Notes: generated from the sequence alone by a model not told the origin. A DNA stretch of 7,858 bases from an uncultured Actinomycetes bacterium (GCA_945957335.1 CAMFLJ010000176.1:1-7858); one strand, 5' to 3'; positions 1 through 6,880 are shown, counted from the stretch's first letter. Translations and numbers: made by a program.

Positions 1-450
1 ATCCCGTTCATCGGGAGCGCGCTGCTCCTCTTCGCCATGGGCGCGGCGCTGGCGTACCTGATCCTGGTGCCCACCCTCGACTTCCTGGTGAACATCGGCG
101 GGTCGAGCATCGCGCCCCTCTACACGGCGTCGAGCTACATCACCCTCATCGTCTGGATGATGCTGGCGTTCGGGGTGGGCTTCGAGTTCCCCGTCGTCAT
201 CGTCGCCCTCGAGCTGCTCGGGGTCGTCACGCCCCGCCGGCTCATCGGCTGGTGGCGACCCGCCTCGGTGATCATCGTGATCATCGCCGCGGTGATCACG
301 CCCTCGGGCGACCCGATCTCGATGACCGCCCTCGCCATCCCGATGCTGGTGCTCTACTTCGCCTCCATCGGGGTCGGTGCGCTGATCCTCATGCTGCGGG
401 GCCGCAAGGAGCGCAAGTCGGCCGCTGCCGGCGTCGACGCCGACGACTGA
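1..450 (+). CDS. tatC: TatC, Sec-independent protein translocase subunit (5' end missing)
   Basis: TatC is the multi-spanning membrane protein that, with TatA/TatB, receives twin-arginine signal peptides and exports folded proteins. The reading frame is open from base 1, so the first part of the gene lies outside the window; 149 codons remain. Four hydrophobic segments are visible, matching the last four of the six TatC helices. The family motif FGVGFEFPV (visible residues 57-65) carries the conserved glutamate of the TatC core, and TPSGDPIS (about 100-107) matches the conserved TPxDPxS loop before the last helix. The end is a short charged cytoplasmic tail (RGRKERK, then an acidic end). helY follows 81 bases downstream, the same gene order as Rv2093c-Rv2092c in Mycobacterium tuberculosis. 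I am sure of the family; the true start cannot be seen. Confidence 0.94.
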   Translation: MPFIGSALLLFAMGAALAYLILVPTLDFLVNIGGSSIAPLYTASSYITLIVWMMLAFGVGFEFPVVIVALELLGVVTPRRLIGWWRPASVIIVIIAAVITPSGDPISMTALAIPMLVLYFASIGVGALILMLRGRKERKSAAAGVDADD

Positions 451-499
451 GCCCACGACCACCCGCACCACGTCCGACGAGGCGGGGGAGCAGGCACGG

Positions 500-513
500 G
501 GCCCGTTCGGGCC
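500..513 (+). terminator. Small GC hairpin after tatC, possible terminator
   Basis: GGCCC (500-504), a GTTC loop and GGGCC (509-513) form a short perfect hairpin about 50 bases after the tatC stop. It has no T tract and a stem of only 5 bp, and its right edge touches the dyad around the helY -10 box. It could help end tatC transcription or be a chance product of high GC. Confidence 0.25.
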
Positions 514-518
514 GGCCC

Positions 519-524
519 TAGCCT
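519..524 (+). promoter_or_regulatory. Putative -10 box (TAGCCT) of helY, leaderless arrangement
   Basis: TAGCCT fits the TAnnnT form of actinobacterial -10 elements and ends 7 bases before the GTG start of helY, which would place transcription start at or next to the start codon. No Shine-Dalgarno sequence lies in the usual window upstream of the GTG. No clear -35 element is visible. The same hexamer precedes the M20 gene at nearly the same distance. The box sits exactly between the arms CCGGCCC (512-518) and GGGCCGG (525-531). Confidence 0.55.
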
Positions 525-531
525 GGGCCGG

Positions 532-3288
532 GTGACCGCGACCGCCGGGAGGGGCTTCACCCTCGACCGCTTCCAGACCGAGGCGATCGAGGCCATCGAC
601 GCCGGCCGGTCGGTGCTGGTCAGCGCGCCCACGGGCTCGGGCAAGACCGTGGTGGCCGAGCACGCCGTGGCCGCGGCCCTGGCCTCGGGCGGTCGGGCGT
701 TCTACACGACCCCGATCAAGGCGCTCTCGAACCAGAAGTACCACGACCTCGTGCGCCTCCACGGGGTCGACGCCATCGGCCTGCTGACGGGCGACACGGC
801 GGTGAACGGCGACGCCCCGGTGGTGGTGATGACCACCGAGGTGCTGCGCAACATGATCTACAGCCGCTCGCCGGCCCTCGAGCGCCTCGAGTGGGTCGTG
901 CTCGACGAGGTGCACTACCTGCAGGACGCCTACCGGGGCCCGGTGTGGGAGGAGGTCATCGTCCACCTCCCGCCCAGCGTGCGGCTCGTGTGCCTGTCGG
1001 CCACGGTGTCGAACGCCCACGAGCTGGCCGACTGGATCAGCACGGTGCGGGGCCCCACGTCGGTGGTGGTCGAGGACCGCCGCCCGGTCACCCTCGACAA
1101 CTGGTTCCTCGTCGACGACACCCAGGCCGACCAGCTGGTGCTGCTGCCGACCCTCGTCGACGGCCGGGCCAACCCCGAGGGCTCGCGCTTCGACACCGAC
1201 CCCCGCGACACCTGGAGGGGGCGCGGCGGTGGCCGGCCCCGGCGGCGCTTCGCCACGCCGCGGCGGGTCGAGGTCGTCGAGCTGCTCGCGTCGCGCGACA
1301 TGCTCCCGGCGCTCTACTTCATCTTCAGCCGGGCGGCCTGCGACGACGCCGTCACCGCCTGCCTCGGCGCCGGCCTGCGCTTCACCGAGGCCGACGAGCG
1401 CGAGCGCATCCGCGAGATCGTCGAGCGCCACGTCGCCCACCTGAGCGACGACGACCTGAGGGTGCTCGAGTACGACCGGTGGCTCACCGGCCTTGAGGCG
1501 GGCATCGCCGCGCACCACGCCGGGATGGTGCCGCCGTTCAAGGAGGCGGTCGAGGCCTGCTTCGTCGAGGGCCTGGTGAAGGTGGTCTTCGCCACCGAGA
1601 CGCTGGCCCTGGGCATCAACATGCCCGCCCGCACGGTGGTGATCGAGAAGCTCACGAAGTTCACCGGCGAGCGCCACGAGTTCCTGACCGCGGGGCAGTA
1701 CACCCAGCTCACCGGGCGTGCCGGGCGCCGCGGCATCGACGACCACGGCCACGCCGTCGTCCTGTGGTCGCCCTTCGTCACCTTCGACGAGGTGGCCGGG
1801 CTGGCGTCGAGCCGCAGCTTCCGCCTCACCAGCGCCTTCCGCCCCACCTACAACATGGCCGCCAACCTGGTGCGCCGGTACCCGGCCGACGAGGCCCACC
1901 GGCTGCTCGGGCTCTGCTTCGCCCAGTACCAGGCCGACGCCGACGTGGTGCGCCTCGAGCAGCGGCTCGACCAGCGCCGGGCCACCCTCGACGAGCTGCG
2001 GGCCGCTGCCACCTGCGACCGGGGTGACGTGGCCGAGTACCGCCTCCTCCTCGAGGGCGAGCGCTCGCCGAAGGGAGCACCGGCCGGTGGCCGTGGCACC
2101 GCCGTGGAGGACGGGCTGCGGGCCCTGCGCCCGGGCGACGTGCTGTGGCTCGACGGCTCGGGCGGGCACGGCCGCGTCGCGGTGCTGTCGGTGTCGCACC
2201 GCAAGGGCGGGTCGGTGCGGGTCAAGGCGCTCACGGCCAACCGCCGGGTGCTGGGCCTCGGCGCGGCCGACTTCGAGGAGCCGCCCGAGGTCGTGGGCCG
2301 CCTGGCCATGCCCACGCCGTACACGCCGATGAAGCCCGCCTTCCAGCGCCAGGTCGCCGCCGACCTCGAGCGCGTCGCCGGTGGCGGCCCGGGCAGGGGC
2401 AGGGGTCGGGGCGACCGCAAGGGCCGCAGCGGCGGCCAGGGGCGGGCTCGGGACCCGCAGGGGAGGCCCGACCGGGATGCCCTGCTCGACCACCCGGTGC
2501 ACGCCTGCCCCGACCGCGACGACCACCTCCGGGCCCTGCGGCGCGCCGAGCGCCTCGAGCGCGAGATCGCCGACACCGAGCGGCGTGTCCGCACCCGCAC
2601 CGGCTCGCTCGTCGACCAGTTCGACCGGGTGCTGCAGCTGCTGGAGGGCTGGGGCCACCTCGACGGGTGGGCGCTGACGGGGCGCGGCGAGCAGCTCGTG
2701 CGGATCTACCACGAGTGCGACCTGCTCATCGCCGAGGCGTTGGAGGAGGGGCTGTTCGACGACCTGCCCCCCGACACCACCGCCGGGCTGGCCTCGGCCT
2801 TCGTCTACGAGTCCCGCAACTCCGGGCCCGACCTCGAGCCGTGGTTCCCGAGCCGCGCCGTCGCCGACCGTGCCGACCGGCTCGTCCAGCTGGCCGTCGA
2901 GCTCAACGTCGACGAGCGGGGCCTCGGCCTCCCGACCACCCGCACCCCCGACCCGGCCTTCTTCCCGCTCGCCCACGCATGGGCGGCCGGTGACCGGCTC
3001 GACCACGTGCTGGGCGACGAGGGCCTCACCGGCGGCGACTTCGTGCGCACCACCAAGCAGCTGATCGACCTGCTGCGCCAGCTCGGCGACGCCGCCGGCA
3101 ACCGGGACACCGCCGCCAGCGCTCGCCGGGCGGCCGACGCCATCCACCGCGGCGTGGTGGCCGCCTCGTCGACGATCTCCACCGGCGAGGGCGACGACGA
3201 CGATGACACCGGGGGAGCGGGCACCGACGACACCGCCGGCGGCGACGACGCCGGGGTCGACGGGCTGGCCGAGGGCCACCGGCCGTGA
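532..3288 (+). CDS. helY: HelY, Ski2/Mtr4-like DEVH-box RNA helicase
   Basis: This is an ATP-dependent superfamily 2 RNA helicase of 918 residues, close to the roughly 900 of mycobacterial HelY. The helicase motifs appear in order: Walker A APTGSGKT (32-39), TTPIKALSNQK (59-69), TGDT (86-89), DEVH (125-128), SAT (156-158), FIFSR (263-267), ATETLALGINMPA (354-366) and the arginine-finger motif QLTGRAGRRG (392-401). A HPVHACPDRDDH stretch (654-665) is typical of HelY. The C-terminal part, about 735-855 with EEGLFDDLPP and ASAFVYESR, matches the DSHCT domain of Ski2/Mtr4 proteins. Two RG-rich stretches (about 229-245 and 617-640) and an acidic tail (about 886-906) look disordered. The GTG start follows a -10-like box directly, and no better start precedes it. 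By family it should act in cytoplasmic RNA processing or decay; its true substrate is not known to me. Confidence 0.93.
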   Translation: MTATAGRGFTLDRFQTEAIEAIDAGRSVLVSAPTGSGKTVVAEHAVAAALASGGRAFYTTPIKALSNQKYHDLVRLHGVDAIGLLTGDTAVNGDAPVVVMTTEVLRNMIYSRSPALERLEWVVLDEVHYLQDAYRGPVWEEVIVHLPPSVRLVCLSATVSNAHELADWISTVRGPTSVVVEDRRPVTLDNWFLVDDTQADQLVLLPTLVDGRANPEGSRFDTDPRDTWRGRGGGRPRRRFATPRRVEVVELLASRDMLPALYFIFSRAACDDAVTACLGAGLRFTEADERERIREIVERHVAHLSDDDLRVLEYDRWLTGLEAGIAAHHAGMVPPFKEAVEACFVEGLVKVVFATETLALGINMPARTVVIEKLTKFTGERHEFLTAGQYTQLTGRAGRRGIDDHGHAVVLWSPFVTFDEVAGLASSRSFRLTSAFRPTYNMAANLVRRYPADEAHRLLGLCFAQYQADADVVRLEQRLDQRRATLDELRAAATCDRGDVAEYRLLLEGERSPKGAPAGGRGTAVEDGLRALRPGDVLWLDGSGGHGRVAVLSVSHRKGGSVRVKALTANRRVLGLGAADFEEPPEVVGRLAMPTPYTPMKPAFQRQVAADLERVAGGGPGRGRGRGDRKGRSGGQGRARDPQGRPDRDALLDHPVHACPDRDDHLRALRRAERLEREIADTERRVRTRTGSLVDQFDRVLQLLEGWGHLDGWALTGRGEQLVRIYHECDLLIAEALEEGLFDDLPPDTTAGLASAFVYESRNSGPDLEPWFPSRAVADRADRLVQLAVELNVDERGLGLPTTRTPDPAFFPLAHAWAAGDRLDHVLGDEGLTGGDFVRTTKQLIDLLRQLGDAAGNRDTAASARRAADAIHRGVVAASSTISTGEGDDDDDTGGAGTDDTAGGDDAGVDGLAEGHRP
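3271..3275 (+). promoter_or_regulatory. Ribosome binding site inside the end of helY
   Basis: GAGGG lies 9 bases before the GTG at 3285 and within the last codons of helY. Together with the GTGA start/stop overlap it supports both the chosen start of the next gene and its translational coupling to helY. Confidence 0.5.
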
Positions 3289-3896
3289 CGATCGGGAAGG
3301 GCACCCCCTACGGCCGGCTGGCCCCGCTGGCCGCCGACGGCGTGGTGGTGGCCTCCGATGCCGAGGCCGCCGCGGTCGTGACCGAGGCCCGGCGCGCCGG
3401 ACGTCCGGTGCCGCCGCTCGGCCTGCTCGGCGGCGACCTGTGCCGCACGCTCGGGGGCCTCGGCGACCGCGAGCGGCTCCACGGCCCCGACGCCACGACC
3501 TTCCCCGTCGACCTCGGCTGCGTGCTGCTCGACGGCCGCCTCCACTGGTTCGTGGCCCACCTCGCCGCCCACCGACGGGCGTGGCAGGGCCGCTTCGCCG
3601 TGGCCATGAACGCCGAATGGCTGGGTGAGCTGGATCTCGGCCCCCGCGCCCACCCGGGTGACGGCCTGCTCGACGTCACCGAGGGCTCGCTCGGCCTGCG
3701 CGAGCGCCTCGCCGCCCGGCGCCGGGCCCGCACGGGCACCCACCTGCCCCATCCGGGCCTGCGCACCCGCCGCAGCGCGGCGGTGAGCCTCAGCTTCCCC
3801 GACGCCGTGCCGGTGCACCTCGACGGGGTGGCGGTGGGCTCGGCGCGGGAGCTCGTGCTCCACCTCGAGCCCGACGCGCTCACCGTGGTCGTCTGA
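3285..3896 (+). CDS. YegS/DAGK-like C-terminal-domain protein lacking the kinase half
   Basis: This protein of 203 residues starts at a GTG that overlaps the helY stop (GTGA, 4 bases), so it is almost certainly translated with helY. I do not recognise a named gene, but its order of motifs follows the second half of YegS/diacylglycerol-kinase-type lipid kinases. PLGLLGGDLCRTLGG (44-58) sits where those enzymes have the PLGTGNDLARxLG nucleotide-site motif. FPVDLGCVLLDG and HWFVAHLAAH (73-96), AMNAEWLG (107-114), PRAHPGDGLLDV (120-131) and a final LDGVAVG...PDALTVVV match the beta-rich C-terminal domain. The upstream GGDGT domain is absent, and the conserved GTxND residues are replaced by GGDLC. 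Catalysis therefore looks unlikely; a lipid- or nucleotide-binding or regulatory role is an inference. No signal peptide or membrane segment is visible. I am sure it is a gene and moderately sure of the fold. Confidence 0.72.
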   Translation: MTIGKGTPYGRLAPLAADGVVVASDAEAAAVVTEARRAGRPVPPLGLLGGDLCRTLGGLGDRERLHGPDATTFPVDLGCVLLDGRLHWFVAHLAAHRRAWQGRFAVAMNAEWLGELDLGPRAHPGDGLLDVTEGSLGLRERLAARRRARTGTHLPHPGLRTRRSAAVSLSFPDAVPVHLDGVAVGSARELVLHLEPDALTVVV

Positions 3897-3921
3897 GTCC
3901 GGACCGCCACCGAGCGGGCGG

Positions 3922-3927
3922 TAGCCT
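3922..3927 (+). promoter_or_regulatory. Putative -10 box (TAGCCT) of the M20 gene, leaderless arrangement
   Basis: TAGCCT ends 8 bases before the ATG at 3936, in the 39-base gap after the preceding gene. The bases between are almost all C, so no ribosome site is possible there, which suggests a leaderless transcript. GGGCG (3916-3920) and CGCCC (3928-3932) flank it as a short dyad. The candidate -35 region is weak. Confidence 0.55.
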
Positions 3928-3935
3928 CGCCCCCC

Positions 3936-5114
3936 ATGGACGTGGAGCAGGCGAAGGCGAGGATCTGCGACGAGGTCGACGGCCGGGCCGCGACCCTGAT
4001 CGCCACCTCCCACGAGATCCACGACCATCCCGAGGAGAACTTCGCCGAGCACCACGCCCACGACCTGCTCACCGGGCTGCTGGAGGGCGAGGGGCTGACG
4101 GTCGAGCGCCACGCCTACGGCCTCGACACCGCCTTCGAGGCCCGCGCCGGGTCCGGCGGCCCGACCGTGGCAGTGCTGCTCGAGTACGACGCCCTGCCCG
4201 GCATCGGCCATGCCTGCGGGCACAACATCATCGCCGCGGCGGGCCTGGGTGCCGGTCTGGCGGCGGCCGCCCTGGCCGACGAGCTGGGCGGCCAGGTGCG
4301 CATCCTGGGCACGCCCGCCGAGGAGGGCGGTGGCGGCAAGGTGTTCATGGTCGATCGGGGCGCCCTCGACGGGGTCGACGCGGCGATGATGGTCCACCCC
4401 GCCGACGCCGACCTGCGGTGGATGACCACCATCGCGATCCAGCGCCTCGACGTCGTCTACACCGGCCACGAGGCCCACGCCGCGGCGGCGCCGTGGAACG
4501 GCCGCAACGCCCTCGATGCCGCGGTGCTCGGCTACATGAACGTGGCCGCCCTGCGCCAGCACATCCGGCCCCACGAGCGCATCCACGGCATCTTCACCGA
4601 CGGCGGCCAGAAGCCGAACATCGTTCCCGCCCGCGCCGCCATGCACTGGTACGTGCGGGCCGTCACCCTCGACGAGCTCGAGCCGCTCAAGTCGCGGGTC
4701 CTCGACGCCCTGCGCGCCGGAGCCCTCGCCACCGGCTGCGACGTCGAGCACACGTGGCTCGAGCCGCCCTACGCCGACCTGCGCGGCAACCAGCCCCTCT
4801 GCGACCTCTACGCCGGCAACTCCGAGCGCCTCGGGCGCCACGTGGCGGTGCCGGGGGAGGGCGACGAGGTGGTGGGCTCGACCGACATGGGCAACGTGTC
4901 CTACGCGGTCCCGGCGATCCACCCGATGATCGCGGTGGCCCCGAAGGGCGTGAGCATCCACACCCCGGAGTTCGCCGTCCACGCCGCCGGGCCCGCCGGC
5001 GACGCCGCCGTGCTCGACGGCGCCAAGGCGATGGCGATGACCGTCGCCGACCTCTGGCTCTCGCCCTCCGCCCTGGCCGACGCCAGGGCCGCCTTCGAGA
5101 GCACCCAGCCGTGA
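3936..5114 (+). CDS. M20 family amidohydrolase/dipeptidase (M20D/PM20D2-like)
   Basis: This is a cytoplasmic zinc-type hydrolase of the M20 clan, 392 residues, full length for the family. The metal site is readable: EYDALPGIGHACGHN (83-97) gives Cys94 and His96, PAEEGGGG gives the general base and ligand pair Glu129-Glu130, MVHP gives His154, and IHTPEF near the end gives His342. The lid/dimerisation insert begins at about 170 and carries GHEAHAAAAPWNGRNALDA (177-195), with a Gly-His pair of the type that contributes to the neighbouring active site. The EYDALPGIGHACGHN form is characteristic of the branch that includes PM20D2 dipeptidases and AbgB-like aminobenzoyl-glutamate hydrolases. It therefore probably cleaves an amide bond of an N-acyl amino acid or unusual dipeptide; the substrate cannot be read from sequence. 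No signal peptide is seen. It appears to have its own promoter, so a functional link with its neighbours is not implied. Confidence 0.9.
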   Translation: MDVEQAKARICDEVDGRAATLIATSHEIHDHPEENFAEHHAHDLLTGLLEGEGLTVERHAYGLDTAFEARAGSGGPTVAVLLEYDALPGIGHACGHNIIAAAGLGAGLAAAALADELGGQVRILGTPAEEGGGGKVFMVDRGALDGVDAAMMVHPADADLRWMTTIAIQRLDVVYTGHEAHAAAAPWNGRNALDAAVLGYMNVAALRQHIRPHERIHGIFTDGGQKPNIVPARAAMHWYVRAVTLDELEPLKSRVLDALRAGALATGCDVEHTWLEPPYADLRGNQPLCDLYAGNSERLGRHVAVPGEGDEVVGSTDMGNVSYAVPAIHPMIAVAPKGVSIHTPEFAVHAAGPAGDAAVLDGAKAMAMTVADLWLSPSALADARAAFESTQP

Positions 5115-5158
5115 CCGGGGCCTGTCCCAGGGTCCGCGTCGCCGCGTCCGGCCTGCCG

Positions 5159-5164
5159 TACGCT
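5159..5164 (+). promoter_or_regulatory. Putative -10 box (TACGCT) of the ThyX-like gene, leaderless arrangement
   Basis: TACGCT ends 8 bases before the GTG at 5173, in the 58-base gap after the M20 gene. The bases between are CGCCGCCC, with no Shine-Dalgarno sequence. This is the third gene in the window with the TAnnnT-(7-8 bases)-start layout, which supports the choice of this GTG. No convincing -35 is seen. Confidence 0.5.
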
Positions 5165-5172
5165 CGCCGCCC

Positions 5173-6795
5173 GTGAGCGTCTACGTCGCCGAGGACTTCA
5201 GCGCCGACGAGGCCGACATCCTGCGGCGGTACTTCACCAACCTCGACGGCCCGGTCTTCGCCCTGGTCAACCTGCCCGAGGTCGTGAAGGGCGCCCTGTT
5301 CGCCCGCTACTCGCGCTCGCCGAAGAGCCTGCGGCGCCTGTTCCTCGACGAGTTCGTCGGGGAGCTCGACATCACCGGCGACGCGTCGATCGACGCCACC
5401 GTCGGGCTGCGCCGGGCCGAGGAGCTCTACGACCGGGTGTTCTTCGAGTACGGCGACGACTCGGTGGCCCAGCTCGGAGGCGTCCACCTGGCCTGCGAGC
5501 AGGCCTCGAACCTGCTCACCAAGATCCTCGAGTGGGGCCGCCTGATGGCCTACCTCGAGCAGTCGACCCGCTACATCGCGTACGACGCCCGCCTGCCCAA
5601 CACCGGCCGCTACCGGTACTACCGGCCGCCGGAGGTCCTGCAGTCCGAGGACCACAAGCTCGGCACCCGCTACGTGGGCGACATGGACCGGCTCTTCGAC
5701 ACCTACGCCGAGCTGCTGCCGGTGCTCGTCGACCACTTCCGCGACACCATCGCCAAGGACGAGGCCGACAGCGACTTCGTCTACCGCCAGGCCATCCGGG
5801 CCAAGGCCTTCGACTCGCTCCGGGGCATCCTGCCCGCCGCGGCCCAGTCGAACGTCGGCATCTACGGCACCGGCCAGGGCTACGAGGCCCTGCTGCTGCG
5901 GATGCGCTCGCACCCGCTGCCCGAGTCGCGTGCCTACGCCGACCTCATGCTCGCCGAGCTGCGCAAGGTCATCCCCTCGTTCCTGAAGCGCGTCGACCTC
6001 GACGACCGTGGCGTGGCCTGGAGCAACTACTTCGAGGGCAGCCGCACCGCGATGGACGAGGTGGCGGCGCGCCTGTTCCCGACCGACCTCGACGTCGACC
6101 CCGCCCCGGTGGTCACCCTCGTCGACCACGACCCCGACGCCGAGGTGAAGCTGGTCACCAGCGCCCTCTACTCGCACCTGAGCCTGCCCGAGGCCCAGAT
6201 CGAGGCCCGGGTGCGGCGCATGGGCACCGCGGATCGCATCGCCGTGCTGCGGGCCTACGAGGGCGATCGGGCCAACCGCCGCCACAAGCCGGGCCGGGCC
6301 CTCGAGCGCTCGTCGTACCGCTTCGACGTCCTGGCCGACTACGGCGCCTTCCGCGACCTCCAGCGCCACCGCATGCTCACCATCGAGTGGCAGAAGCTCA
6401 CCCCGCACCACGGCTACACCCGGCCCGAGGCCGTCGAGTCGGCCGGGGCCGCCGAGCGCTTCGACGAGGCCATGACCCGCTCCGCGGAGCTCTACGAGGC
6501 GCTCTCGGGCCCGTTCCCGGACGACGCCTCCTACGCCGTGTCGCTGGCCTACCGCATCCGCTTCGTGATGCAGATGAACGCCCGCGAGGCCATGCACCTC
6601 ATCGAGCTGCGCACCACGCCCCAGGGCCATCCGGCGTACCGCCTGGTGGGCCAGGAGATGCACCGCCTCATCGCCGAGGAGGCCGGGCACCCGGCCATCG
6701 CCGAGATGATGCGGTTCGTCGACAACAGCGCCGAGCCCGAGCTCGAGCGCCTCCAGGCCGAACGCCGGGCCGAGAACCGCCGCCTCGGCCGCTGA
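5173..6795 (+). CDS. Tandem ThyX-like protein (FAD-dependent thymidylate synthase family)
   Basis: At 540 residues this is about twice the usual length of ThyX (roughly 220-250), and it reads as two diverged ThyX-like halves. In the N-terminal half, YGDDSVAQLGG (93-103) resembles the HxSxxEH region, and LMAYLEQSTRYIAYD (124-138) resembles the ThyX SxNEQSxRY motif but without a preceding RHR. It ends with a DSLRGILP (214-221) segment like the family's ARxxLP. The C-terminal half has DYGAFRDLQRHRML (389-402) with the RHR triplet at 398-400, then NAREAMHLIELRTTPQGHPAYRLVGQEM (from 469), which resembles the NAREL...R...AQxEIR end of ThyX. ThyX makes dTMP from dUMP using methylenetetrahydrofolate, FAD and NADPH. 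Long proteins of this kind are usually labelled as ThyX by homology, but whether this one is active is uncertain because the signature is split. I therefore give no symbol. Start: GTG directly behind a -10-like box. Confidence 0.82.
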   Translation: MSVYVAEDFSADEADILRRYFTNLDGPVFALVNLPEVVKGALFARYSRSPKSLRRLFLDEFVGELDITGDASIDATVGLRRAEELYDRVFFEYGDDSVAQLGGVHLACEQASNLLTKILEWGRLMAYLEQSTRYIAYDARLPNTGRYRYYRPPEVLQSEDHKLGTRYVGDMDRLFDTYAELLPVLVDHFRDTIAKDEADSDFVYRQAIRAKAFDSLRGILPAAAQSNVGIYGTGQGYEALLLRMRSHPLPESRAYADLMLAELRKVIPSFLKRVDLDDRGVAWSNYFEGSRTAMDEVAARLFPTDLDVDPAPVVTLVDHDPDAEVKLVTSALYSHLSLPEAQIEARVRRMGTADRIAVLRAYEGDRANRRHKPGRALERSSYRFDVLADYGAFRDLQRHRMLTIEWQKLTPHHGYTRPEAVESAGAAERFDEAMTRSAELYEALSGPFPDDASYAVSLAYRIRFVMQMNAREAMHLIELRTTPQGHPAYRLVGQEMHRLIAEEAGHPAIAEMMRFVDNSAEPELERLQAERRAENRRLGR

Positions 6796-6800
6796 GCCCC

Positions 6801-6828
6801 GCCGGGGTGACGAACGGCCCACCCCGGC
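6801..6828 (+). terminator. GC-rich hairpin after the ThyX-like gene, probable terminator
   Basis: GCCGGGGTG (6801-6809) and CACCCCGGC (6820-6828) form a perfect 9-bp stem with a 10-base loop, 5 bases after the stop codon. There is no T tract, which is common for actinobacterial terminators. It lies between an upstream gene end and a new promoter, where termination is expected. An alternative 11-bp pairing with 6845-6855 competes for the left arm. Confidence 0.5.
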
Positions 6829-6880
6829 AGTGAGGCGAACGCGCCCCCGGCGGGGTAGAACGCAGACCCGCGTATCTGCC

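Noticed and set aside
891..1496. A 201-codon + strand frame inside helY
   Set aside because: It is an Arg/Pro/Gly-rich off-frame shadow; the helicase motifs DEVH, SAT and FIFSR are all read in the helY frame across this interval.
2390..2465. Possible frameshift or sequence error in the GGC/AGG-rich part of helY
   Set aside because: The frame stays open with HelY-like sequence (MPTPYTPMKPAF before, HPVHACPDRDDH after) on both sides, so the RG-rich stretch is an in-frame insert.
2805..4982. A 725-codon open frame on the - strand
   Set aside because: It lies opposite three well-supported genes, is rich in Gly, Val, His and Arg with no domain, and arises because GC-rich codons leave few stops in the opposite frame.
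4687..6822. A 711-codon open frame on the - strand
   Set aside because: It is antisense to the M20 and ThyX-like genes, with low-complexity composition and an Arg-rich end, which is a shadow of high GC.
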